Source: DAOUAT01 sp964551735 (GTDB lineage: Bacteria > Chloroflexota > Anaerolineae > CG2-30-64-16). Taken from it: a stretch of DNA of 50,407 nucleotides. The stretch lies in the NCBI GenBank assembly GCA_964551735.1, contig CAZKEF010000041.1, positions 1 through 50,407 on the forward strand. The letters run 5' to 3'. The translations under genes and the position numbers were made by a program. The notes under the pieces were generated by a model. That model was not told where the DNA came from and made no database searches. It saw only the letters and a list, made by a program, of their open reading frames with translations. Within the stretch, counting starts at the first letter, position 1; each line of letters begins with the position of its first letter. Of this stretch, positions 8,901-15,792 are shown piece after piece.

Positions 8901-11900
8901 GCCGGCCTTGTCGCGCGCTGTGGCTGCGATCTTGTACTCGCCGGGCGCGGCCGGCGACCAGGTCACCAGGGTCGCGCCCGCGGCGTCGGTGGTCAGCGTC
9001 TTGGTGACGACCGGCGTATATTTCGGCCTCGTGACCCAGTAGAAGTTGCCGTCTTCGGCCTGCTCGCGCACGCTCTTCCACTCCACCTGGCTGACCACTG
9101 CGGTGACGGCGACGCCGGGCGCGGGCTTGCTCTGTGGGTTAACGGTGATGATATCCACCTCGCTGGTTTCGCCGGCCGTCTGCACGTAGGAGCGGGGGCT
9201 GAGGCCGATGTAGAACTCGCCCTTGTGGATTATGGCCGTGGCCTGGGTGGCGACGGCCTGGTTGTTCACGTCTTCGATGGTGATGTCGAAGGTGAAGCGC
9301 TGGCTGGTCCGGTACTTGGCGATGTCGGCCGGCACGCTAAAGGTGAAGCGGCCTTGGTCGTCGGTGCGCCCCTCGCCCTGGCTCACCTGCCCGCCGAACG
9401 GGCTGGGCCGCATGACATCCCACCACGCCCAATCCTCGAAGCTCCAGTAGCCCTCGCCGGTGTAATTGAAGCCGGCGTCCGCGGTCAGCAGGGCCCAGCG
9501 CGCCTTGGCATTTTTCACCGGCCCGCCAAAGAAGTAGTTGGCCTGCACGGTGACGTTGATCTGCTCGCCCTGGGTGTATTCCGGCCTGTCGGTCTGCGCG
9601 GCCAGTTCGTACTCCGGCTTGCGGTACTCGGCCACTTGGAAGCCGACCCCGAAGTTGACATCCTCGTTCAGGCGGAGGCTCACGTAGTAGTAGCCCAACG
9701 TCGCATCCGGCCCCAGCGCCAGCGAGCCGTCCACCGCGCCCAGCGCGTTCAGGGCCAGCTCCTGCTGCAGCACGAGGTTGCCCTGGTCGTCGTTGATGGT
9801 GACGGTGACCGGCTGGCCGGTTGGGGGCAGGGTGTAAGCGGCATCGCTGTCGCGACGGATGATGCCCTTCCAGTACACGCTCTGGCCGGGCCGATAGATG
9901 GGCCGGTCGGTGTAGATATAACCGATGTGCGATTGTGCCTCTGCACCCCCCATCAGGTTGAAGTCCCACGGGCTGATGCCGTTCTGCCAGTTGCTGGACG
10001 CCACGCCGAAGCCGCCGGCCGCGGTGGTGGCGACCGCCAGCAGCGGATTCCACGTCTGGCGCTTGCCGGTCAGTTTCACGGCCGCGATGCCGTCATCGGC
10101 GGTGGTTGCAGTGTGGTCTTCGCCCACGTTATCGGTGAAGCGGACGGCGGCGCCGGGCACGGGCTGGCCGGTTTGCAGGTCGGTGACCCAGGCCAGCGCT
10201 TCATCGCTGCTGGCCTTCAGCGTTACGTTGAGGTCGGTGCGCACCAAGAGCTGGCGCGGAGCGCGTTGGCCTCGCGGCAACACACCACCCAGCTCCAGCC
10301 AGTAGATGCCCGCTGGCAGGGCGTCGCCGGCCTCGTCCACCAGCGGCTCGCGCATGAAGCCGACCGTGTTACGCGGCGCGGTGGCGGCGCGCGCCCACTC
10401 GCGTACGCGCGCCTCGGGCTTGGGCCGATATTTGTCCCAGGCCGACCAGTATTCGCCGCCCGTCACGCTGATAAACTCATCCGCGCTGACAACGTACAGG
10501 TCGAACCGCACTTCGGGCATGTTGCGGTATGTCACCACGGCCTGCGTGGCGGTGTAGGCGTTGTAAGTAGCAACCTGATTCTGTTCGTTGAGGTACAGCA
10601 TCGGCTGCAGGTCACCGGTGCGGAAACGGATCACCGTGTCCTGCCCCAGGGTGTTGCCGTAGAGGTCGGCCACCTTGCCCGACAGTGTGACCGTGTAGGC
10701 TGTGGCCGGGCGCTTGGCGAAGTCGAGGTACAGATAGTTCTCGTACTCGTTGTAGTAGGTATAGACCCGAGTCGGTTTCGGCAGGATGGTGATGGTGCCG
10801 CTGACGAAGCTGGCCGGGTTCATGGGGCCGGCAAACTCAAAGCGCACTGAGTCATCGGGCGCGTAGGACTGCTGGCCGTCGCGTGGCGCGGTGCGCGTGA
10901 CCTTGGGCAGCGGGACGGTCGTGAACGTGAATTGCCGGCTGCCGGTGTCCTGCAGCGTGCCCTCGCCCGTCGCGGCCCGCGCGGTGAGCGCGATCTCGGC
11001 TCTGTAACGCGTGCCCATCTTCAGCGCGTCCGTCGGTTTGAAGCCCAATTCCGCACTGTCACTCCGCCAGTTGAAGGTCCCAGCGACCGCCGCACCGTTG
11101 TCGTCGGTCAGGGAAAACGCGGCTTCGGTGCTTGGCCTGTCCATGGGCATGGAGAATGTAACCGAGATCGGCTTTTCGATGCGGAGGTTGAGCGTGTTCT
11201 CTGGGAACCAGCGCAGCAACACGGGATCGCTGGTGCGGAAGGAGAAGGTGTGAGGCGTGGCCAGAACGCCGCCGGTGGTGTCTTGCAATCCTGCAGCCAC
11301 GGTGACGGTGTAGGTCTGCGACGCATCGAAGCCGGGGTTGGGTGCGAAGCGGTAAAGGCTGGTGTTGATCCATTCGCCTGCGCCGGCCACGGTCGGGGTG
11401 ATGGTCAACGGCCGCGGCAGGCTGGCCTGTTCGTCCACGCCGACCAGGGGGACGACGGGCCGGTTGAAGGCGATCGTGATGGCGCTGTCCACCGGCACAC
11501 CGGTGGTCCCGTCAGCGGGCTGGGTGCTGGTGACCTCCAGGAAGCCGACCGTTTTAAACTTGAACGCGATCGGCTGGAGCAGGCGCAGTCCACTGGCACT
11601 GGCCGCGCTGGCGGCTACGGTGATGCGGTATTCCAGCCCGCGCTCCAGGCGTTCGGTGGGCGTGAAGGTGAGCTGGCGGCCCTTCACCTGGACGTCGCCC
11701 GGCACCGGCGGCTCGATCGCGAACGCGCTGCTGGTGCTGGCCGGGTCCATGGGTTGGTCGAAGGTCACTACAACCGGCGCCGCGATGAACTGTTCCTCCC
11801 CGCGGTCGGGGGTCACACTGACCACGGTGGGCGGCAGCGGTTCGCGCGTCGGCGTGGGCGCGGGGGCCTGCGTCGGCGCCGCGGGCTGCACGGCCGGTTT

Positions 11901-12044
11901 GGTGTTCGTCGGCGCAGCCGGTGGCGCGGCGGCCGCAGCAGGAGCCGTTGGGGCTGGCGCTATCGGCGTTCCAGCAGGCGCGCAGGCCGCCAGGGTCATG
12001 AATACCACGATGGCGATCATAGAAAGGGTTCGTTGGCGATACAT
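5973..12044 (-). CDS. yfhM: Bacterial alpha-2-macroglobulin lipoprotein with thioester
   Basis: 2023 residues. It is a lipoprotein: hydrophobic signal then TLAAC with Cys21. Pro/Ala/Thr linker to about 70; several Ig-like Big_5 modules (VTFDQPMDP, ITIAFNRPV, VTFSMPMDR) to about 480; MG2 region with YTDRPIYRPGQ near 710; alpha-2-macroglobulin domain; thioester motif CVEQ at Cys1522-Gln1525 in YPYECVEQTMSRFLPN; thioester and receptor-like C-terminal domains. Such proteins trap attacking proteases through the thioester and guard the envelope; they usually pair with PBP1C, encoded here directly upstream. ATG at 12044 is chosen because GGAGG precedes it and the lipobox then has normal spacing. Residues near 1182-1200 come from a palindromic repeat (8444-8500). 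Confidence 0.93.
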   Translation of the reverse strand: MYRQRTLSMIAIVVFMTLAACAPAGTPIAPAPTAPAAAAAPPAAPTNTKPAVQPAAPTQAPAPTPTREPLPPTVVSVTPDRGEEQFIAAPVVVTFDQPMDPASTSSAFAIEPPVPGDVQVKGRQLTFTPTERLERGLEYRITVAASAASASGLRLLQPIAFKFKTVGFLEVTSTQPADGTTGVPVDSAITIAFNRPVVPLVGVDEQASLPRPLTITPTVAGAGEWINTSLYRFAPNPGFDASQTYTVTVAAGLQDTTGGVLATPHTFSFRTSDPVLLRWFPENTLNLRIEKPISVTFSMPMDRPSTEAAFSLTDDNGAAVAGTFNWRSDSAELGFKPTDALKMGTRYRAEIALTARAATGEGTLQDTGSRQFTFTTVPLPKVTRTAPRDGQQSYAPDDSVRFEFAGPMNPASFVSGTITILPKPTRVYTYYNEYENYLYLDFAKRPATAYTVTLSGKVADLYGNTLGQDTVIRFRTGDLQPMLYLNEQNQVATYNAYTATQAVVTYRNMPEVRFDLYVVSADEFISVTGGEYWSAWDKYRPKPEARVREWARAATAPRNTVGFMREPLVDEAGDALPAGIYWLELGGVLPRGQRAPRQLLVRTDLNVTLKASSDEALAWVTDLQTGQPVPGAAVRFTDNVGEDHTATTADDGIAAVKLTGKRQTWNPLLAVATTAAGGFGVASSNWQNGISPWDFNLMGGAEAQSHIGYIYTDRPIYRPGQSVYWKGIIRRDSDAAYTLPPTGQPVTVTINDDQGNLVLQQELALNALGAVDGSLALGPDATLGYYYVSLRLNEDVNFGVGFQVAEYRKPEYELAAQTDRPEYTQGEQINVTVQANYFFGGPVKNAKARWALLTADAGFNYTGEGYWSFEDWAWWDVMRPSPFGGQVSQGEGRTDDQGRFTFSVPADIAKYRTSQRFTFDITIEDVNNQAVATQATAIIHKGEFYIGLSPRSYVQTAGETSEVDIITVNPQSKPAPGVAVTAVVSQVEWKSVREQAEDGNFYWVTRPKYTPVVTKTLTTDAAGATLVTWSPAAPGEYKIAATARDKAGHQIGSATYVWISGRDFVPWRQENNDRIKLVADKNEYEVGDTAEILIPSPYQGKVKALVTVERGRVLSHQVIELAGNSQVLKLPIVAGHAPNIYVSVIVMKGMDETNLAPSFKMGMAQLKVSIADKVVQVVLTPRRGAASAPAPGATAEGAPLQFAPRETVTWDVQTLDAAGKPVQADVSLALVDKAVLTLANDNAGALVDRFYSQRGLGVQTGLTLVLNADRLVAQLAEEGKGGGGGGDGPGISEVRREFPDIALWRASLSTDASGKASVEVTLPDNLTTWVMDARAVTADTLVGQALAEIIATKDLLVRPVLPRFFVAGDRAEIAGVVHNTTADPVIVRVNLSAMGLDLPATAAETVNVPAGGTYKAVWPVTVQAEAAEVAVEMRAESTGGAGGVTPPLRDAVAITLPVHRYSTPEVVGTSGQIAADTDVLELVRLPAGIDPTRAELDVTLEPSLAAGMIGGLTYLEHYPYECVEQTMSRFLPNVVSYTALKRLGQSNPELEARLPQQVGVGLQRIYNQQHVDGGWGWWQRDESSVAVSSYVVFGLATAKQAGFAVDENVLKRGIQFLQRNLKAPKDLREWQLDQQAFILYALAEAGQMEPNRAGALFAENAKLAKFGKVYLALALDLINDAAAPARIKTLMTDLGNEAVVTATSAHWEEGLVDYWNMNTDTRSTALAILAIAKLDPENSLGPNAVRWLMTARKADRWETTQENAWAIIALTEWMAATGELQGDYTWAVTLNGGTLGEGAVKPATVGDVTTLRADIAQLLLDQTNGLVLSRSAGPGQLYYTAHLKTYLPVPDITPRSRGLTVSREYRLADCLAAQKQAGAKDPEAACPPVDSARVGDVLRVKVTVIVPHSSYYVVTEDPLPAGLEPVDTSLRITSQTAEGPGMGEESEGENAWYDWWWTPTHVELRDEKAVLFATYLDPGTYEFTYQARASLPGTFLTLPTTTYQMYFPEVWGRGAGGVFTVTE
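7699..7722. repeat. GTAGGGGCGGG-type repeat inside the macroglobulin gene
   Basis: GTAGGGGCGGGG followed by ACTCCGCCC forms a short hairpin and encodes a Gly/Pro segment (GGVTPPLR) in frame. It shares the core GTAGGGGCG with the elements at 8444-8500 and 28551-28595. Confidence 0.45.
8444..8500. repeat. 57-bp palindromic element in frame inside the macroglobulin gene
   Basis: Perfect 10-bp inverted ends GTAGGGGCGC (8444-8453) and GCGCCCCTAC (8491-8500). The length is exactly 19 codons. It encodes a low-complexity linker (AASAPAPGATAEGAP) between macroglobulin domains. Same family as 28551-28595. Confidence 0.6.
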
Positions 12045-12078
12045 GGGAACCTCCATGCTTGATTGCGGACTAAACGAC

Positions 12079-12260
12079 AGGGAACTTAGGGAACCAAAGA
12101 AACTCAGGGAACTCCTTGGACGCCAGGTCAGCAACTTTTCCGGTTGTGATAAAAGAGATGACGTCAAGCTCCCTATCGAAGTTCCGCCCATTCCCAAGAT
12201 CTCCCTGGGTCCTTCAATTCCCTCATTCCCTTGTTTCTTTTGTTTCCCTCGTTTCCCTTT
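12079..12260. repeat. Complementary GGGAA and TTCCC arrays between pbpC and the macroglobulin gene
   Basis: The 214-nt gap holds a purine-rich array of GGGAACT-like units (12079-12120) and a pyrimidine-rich array of TTCCCT-like units (12190-12260), the latter running into the last codons and stop of pbpC. The arrays are roughly complementary, so a transcript through the gap could fold into a long imperfect hairpin. The macroglobulin ribosome site (GGAGG) lies just beyond. Confidence 0.5.
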
Positions 12261-15138
12261 ACTCTACAAACACCACTACTTCCTCACTTCGCGCCTCGCG
12301 GCCATCAGGAGAGGTGGCGACGGCCTGGAAGGTATGGCGGCCCGGTTGCAGGGGCCACCAGGCCGTGTAGTCAGGGCTGGATACGACAGCCAATGGCGCG
12401 CCGTCCACCAACAGCGTCACGCTTGAGACTGGCGACGCGCTGACTAACGCCGTCACCGGCGCGGCCTGCGCCTCCCGCGGCAGCCCCGGGTCAATGCGGT
12501 AGACGCGCTGCGGGTCAGGGCTGGTGAGTTGGAGATTGCGGATTGCCATCTGCGATGTGCCACCCGGAGGGGTCATCTGCCGTTCGCCATCAGCCAATTG
12601 CGGGATGCCGTTGGCGCGGGCCCAGGCCTGGTATTCCGCCGGGAGCTGCCAGATGGTGTGCATCGCGACCGCGCTGGGCGGAGTTGCCGCATCGGCGAGC
12701 TGGCCTGTCCGGACGTCAATGGGCACGCGCAAATGAGCGCGGTCAACCTCAGTTGGCTCCGTGCCCGCGAGGAACCATTCCAGGCGGCGGTGGGGGCAGG
12801 GGATGATTTCGGAATTCGGAATGCGGAATTCGGATTGACGTGATGAAGCTATCGGGATCGCATCGAATCCGCAATTCGCAATTGACGCTCCACAATCTGG
12901 CAACAGGCCGGAGTCGGCGCAGACCTCCACCTGAACCAGGCCATCCGGCACAGGGAAGCTGCTTGCCGGCGTGTCCTTGAGCACTGTCAGCATGAAGTCG
13001 CGCCAGATGGGGCCGGCGCCGCTGATGCCGCTGACGTCTTTCATGGGCATATTGTCCGCGTTGCCCACCCAGACGCCCGTGACCAGCCCTGGTGTGTAGC
13101 CCACCGTCCAGTTGTCGCGCCAGTCGCTGGTGGTGCCGGTTTTGGCAGCGGCCGGCCGCCCGATCTCCAACACATTGCCTGCGCCGAACGCCGGCAGCCG
13201 CGCGTTGTTGTCGCTGAGGATATCGGTGATCAAGTAGGCGACTCGGGGGTCGAGGGTGGGTGTGGAGGTGTGTGAGTGCGTGAGTGTGCGAGGGTGGGCG
13301 TGCGAGGGTGTGGGCGCGTTCGATGTTTGCCTATCATACTCCGTCACTTCCACACTCCCATACTCCGTCACTTCCACACTTCCATACTCCCACACCATTG
13401 CACCTCCATCCAGGGTCTCGATGCGCGTGATGGCGAAGGGCGTGATGCGATAGCCGCCATTGGCGAACGCGGCGTAGGTCGCGGTCAGGTCCAGCAGCCG
13501 CACCTCCCCGCCACCGAGAGTGAGGGAGAGGCCGTAGCGGGATGTTGGATGCTGGATACTGGATACTGGATACTGGATACTGGATACTGGCTGTTGCCCT
13601 CCGGCTTCTGCTTCTTGGTTCCCATTCTTCAGCATCGAGCCATCGGTTTCCAGCATCGTGCTGCTAGCTTCCAGCATCGAGCTCCCAGCTTCCAGTTGCC
13701 AGCCGATGCCCAGCGCGTTCGCCTGTTCGATGAGTGCATCAATGCCGATGGCGTCCAGGGTTTTCACGGCCGGGATGTTGTAGGAGTTGGCCAGCGCGGT
13801 CCGCAGTGTGACAGGGCCGTGATAGGCTCGGTCGTAGTTGTTGGGCACGTAGGGCTCGCCTTCGGCGGTGAGGAAGGCGAGCCGCAGGTCGGCGATGACA
13901 GTGGCCGCGGTGAAGGCGGGCCGGCCGTCGCGCGCGGCGCGGGCAGGATCCAATGCGGCCGCGTAGGTCAGCGGCTTGATGGCCGAGCCGGGCTGGCGGA
14001 GGCTGAGCGCGGCGTTGACCGCGCCGCTGATGGTGGGGTCGAAATAGTCCGGGCTGCCGACCAGCGCCAGCACCGCGCCGGTGTGGGGGTTCAGCGCGAC
14101 CAGCGCGGCGTTCTCGGCGCGGCGCGTGGGATCGGCTGTGGCGTCGCAGGTCACGCCGGGGGTCGCGCCGGGCGCGGATGCGCACGGCCGGAGCTGCGCC
14201 AGCCGGCGACGCACCGCGTCCTCGGCCGCGGCTTGCCAGTCCAGGTCCAGGGTGGTGGTCACGCGCAGGCCGCCGGCACGCACCTCATCGGCCGGCAGCA
14301 GCGCTTCAAGCTGGCTCTGGACCCACATCACGAAGTGCGGCGCGGCGATGGGGAAGGGAGTGCCGGCAAACGCCAAGCGTTCGCCGCGGGCATCCTGGGC
14401 TTGTGTCTCGGTGATGTACCCCTGCTCGGCCATGAGCGCCAGTACCGTGGCCTGGCGTCCCTGCGCGGCCTCCAGGTTCTCGATGGGGTTATAGCCGGCC
14501 GGGTATTGGGGCAGGCCTGCCAGCAGCGCACACTGCGCCAGATCGAGCTCGGCCGCGTGCATGCCGAAGTAGGCTTCCGCTGCCGCCTCGATCCCCACCG
14601 CATAGTGGCCGTAGTAGGTGGTGTTCAGGTAGAGCGCCAGGAGTTCATCTTTGCTGTAGCGACGCTCCAGCCGCCACGCCAGCCACGCTTCCCGCATCTT
14701 ACGCCGCAGCGTCTGCTCGGTCCGTTCCCCGGCCGACAGGAACAGGTTGCGCGCCAACTGCTGCGTCAGCGTGCTGGCCCCGGAGACGGTGTAGCCGCCC
14801 CGGAGGTTCTGCCAGGCCGCGCGGGCGATGGCCAGTGGGTCCACGCCGGGGTGGCGGTGGAAGTTGCTATCCTCGGTGGCGATCGTGGCTTGCTGGCAGG
14901 CCAGGGGAATCTGGCTCAGCGCCAGCGGCACGTGCTTGCTGCCGGCCGGGTCAATCACCTCGTACAGCAGCCGGCCGTGGCAGTCGGTGATCAGGATGCT
15001 GGCTGCTGGCGCGTTCGCGTTCCCGCCGGATAGTCTGGCCGGGTCAGGCAGGTCGGCCAGCAGGCCGAAGTAAACCAGGAGCGCGCTGATGACCAGAGCG
15101 ACCGGCGGGATCAGTAACCACCAACGGATGCGGCGCAT
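12259..15138 (-). CDS. pbpC: Penicillin-binding protein 1C (bifunctional glycosyltransferase/transpeptidase)
   Basis: 959 residues; polymerises and cross-links peptidoglycan at the membrane. N-terminal membrane anchor (WWLLIPPVALVISALLVYF); GT51 domain with catalytic Glu89 in ATEDSNFHRHPGVD and the block GASTLTQQLARN; transpeptidase with Ser385-x-x-Lys388 (GSAIKPL), ANSYN near 450 and KTG at 666; C-terminal BiPBP_C Ig-like domain, typical of PBP1C. Longer than the usual 770-800 residues because low-complexity repeats are inserted at about 482-531, 578-629 and 747-778. ATG 15138 is taken as start; a GTG at 15153 is possible, neither with a good ribosome site. The macroglobulin gene follows, matching the widespread pbpC-alpha-2-macroglobulin pairing. 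Confidence 0.93.
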   Translation of the reverse strand: MRRIRWWLLIPPVALVISALLVYFGLLADLPDPARLSGGNANAPAASILITDCHGRLLYEVIDPAGSKHVPLALSQIPLACQQATIATEDSNFHRHPGVDPLAIARAAWQNLRGGYTVSGASTLTQQLARNLFLSAGERTEQTLRRKMREAWLAWRLERRYSKDELLALYLNTTYYGHYAVGIEAAAEAYFGMHAAELDLAQCALLAGLPQYPAGYNPIENLEAAQGRQATVLALMAEQGYITETQAQDARGERLAFAGTPFPIAAPHFVMWVQSQLEALLPADEVRAGGLRVTTTLDLDWQAAAEDAVRRRLAQLRPCASAPGATPGVTCDATADPTRRAENAALVALNPHTGAVLALVGSPDYFDPTISGAVNAALSLRQPGSAIKPLTYAAALDPARAARDGRPAFTAATVIADLRLAFLTAEGEPYVPNNYDRAYHGPVTLRTALANSYNIPAVKTLDAIGIDALIEQANALGIGWQLEAGSSMLEASSTMLETDGSMLKNGNQEAEAGGQQPVSSIQYPVSSIQHPTSRYGLSLTLGGGEVRLLDLTATYAAFANGGYRITPFAITRIETLDGGAMVWEYGSVEVTEYGSVEVTEYDRQTSNAPTPSHAHPRTLTHSHTSTPTLDPRVAYLITDILSDNNARLPAFGAGNVLEIGRPAAAKTGTTSDWRDNWTVGYTPGLVTGVWVGNADNMPMKDVSGISGAGPIWRDFMLTVLKDTPASSFPVPDGLVQVEVCADSGLLPDCGASIANCGFDAIPIASSRQSEFRIPNSEIIPCPHRRLEWFLAGTEPTEVDRAHLRVPIDVRTGQLADAATPPSAVAMHTIWQLPAEYQAWARANGIPQLADGERQMTPPGGTSQMAIRNLQLTSPDPQRVYRIDPGLPREAQAAPVTALVSASPVSSVTLLVDGAPLAVVSSPDYTAWWPLQPGRHTFQAVATSPDGREARSEEVVVFVE
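12808..12885. repeat. AATTCGG-type tandem repeat inside pbpC
   Basis: Units like GGAATTCGGAATGC at 12808-12836, and their complement GCAATTCGCAATTG at 12871-12884, encode an in-frame insertion (SEFRIPNSEI, ANCGFD) between the transpeptidase and the C-terminal domain. A shorter related stretch lies at 12526-12550. Confidence 0.6.
13252..13400. repeat. GAGTGTG / CATACTC repeats inside pbpC
   Basis: A run of GTGTGAGTGCG-like units (13258-13318) is followed by CATACTCCGTCACTTCCACACTC units (13335-13395), encoding EYGSVEVTEYGSVEVTEY and a His/Thr/Ser-rich stretch. In frame, placed between the SxN and KTG motifs of the transpeptidase. Confidence 0.7.
13546..13695. repeat. Heptamer array (TGGATAC)n and AGCATCGAG repeats inside pbpC
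   Basis: 13546-13590 holds six consecutive heptamers (TGGATGC, then five TGGATAC). 13631-13695 holds variants of CAGCATCGAGC and TTCCAG. They encode PVSSIQYPVSSIQHPTS and MLEASSTMLETDGSML in frame, about 50 extra residues in the transpeptidase domain. Confidence 0.85.
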
Positions 15139-15191
15139 AGCAGATAAACCCACGGGACTCGCGTTGACTGGAATCGAGCCTCACTTGCACC

Positions 15192-15256
15192 TGCGCCGCG
15201 CTTCGGCGCAACGGTAGGTGTCAGGCGGTCTGTCATGCTAAGCACGCAACCGCCTG
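15192..15256. other. Two hairpins in the gap between the 15317 gene and pbpC
   Basis: TGCGCCG/CGGCGCA stem at 15192-15210 and an 8-bp stem CAGGCGGT/ACCGCCTG at 15222-15256 whose loop contains TGTCATGCT, the end motif of the interspersed element at 16711. Without a T tract it may be repeat debris rather than a terminator. Confidence 0.35.
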
Positions 15257-15316
15257 CAGCCTCGATCCCGTTTTGTTTTGTAACGTCCCGCGCCTGACAA
15301 ACGTTCCACGTCCCAT

Positions 15317-15709
15317 CTACCACTCGAAATTCCCGGCGTGCGCGTCCCAGTCCACCTCCAGCACGGTGGCGGCTACGTGGCCCAGGACGTCGGCCGGGAA
15401 CGCGTCGGTGTACCAGCAAACGTTCAACTCCGACGACTCCTCCTCTTTCCCGCCTTTCACGGGTTGCTCCGAGGAGAGCTGAGCGATAAACGTCAGCGCA
15501 GGCAGGTCGCCTTCAGGCGGCTCGATCAACAGGTAGGGCGCATCGTCGTCGTTAAGCGTCACCACGCGTTCGTAGGGGATGTCCAGCAGCATGTTGCGGC
15601 GCTCTTCCGGCGTGCCGCCCTCGACTTCAAGGTAGGTGTCTTCGATGATCAGCCGGTCCAGCCGGACGGTCCGGCCGGAAGCCAGGGTGATGGTGGGCGC
15701 GTTGCTCAT
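15317..15709 (-). CDS. Small acidic protein of unknown function
   Basis: 130 residues, no signal peptide or membrane segment, markedly acidic (VEGGTPEERR, LNDDDAPYLLIEPPEGDLP, GGKEEESSELNVCWYTD). It reads like a compact alpha+beta cytoplasmic protein; I do not recognise a family. ATG 15709 is chosen because GAGGT lies 5 nt upstream and the residues before it are unlike coding sequence. It lies 83 nt downstream of the ABC exporter pair on the same strand, so cotranscription is possible, but nothing ties it functionally to transport. Confidence 0.65.
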   Translation of the reverse strand: MSNAPTITLASGRTVRLDRLIIEDTYLEVEGGTPEERRNMLLDIPYERVVTLNDDDAPYLLIEPPEGDLPALTFIAQLSSEQPVKGGKEEESSELNVCWYTDAFPADVLGHVAATVLEVDWDAHAGNFEW

Positions 15710-15792
15710 GGCATACCTCGTTTGCGAATACGTTTTGCCGGCGCTGGGGTTGCGCCAGGTGATCCCCAGTTTATCACTGCACGGGCGATCTG

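Noticed and set aside
8637..10850. Long open frame on the plus strand (737 codons) opposite the macroglobulin gene
   Set aside because: Antisense shadow of a high-GC gene: composition is Arg/Gly/His/Val-rich without domains, while the minus-strand frame has clear macroglobulin motifs.
13546..13590. Regular repeats that might be taken for a CRISPR array
   Set aside because: Units are 7 bp with no spacers, inside a gene, and no cas genes are near.
13276..15033. Plus-strand frame (585 codons) opposite pbpC
   Set aside because: Antisense to intact GT51 and transpeptidase motifs; no domain of its own.
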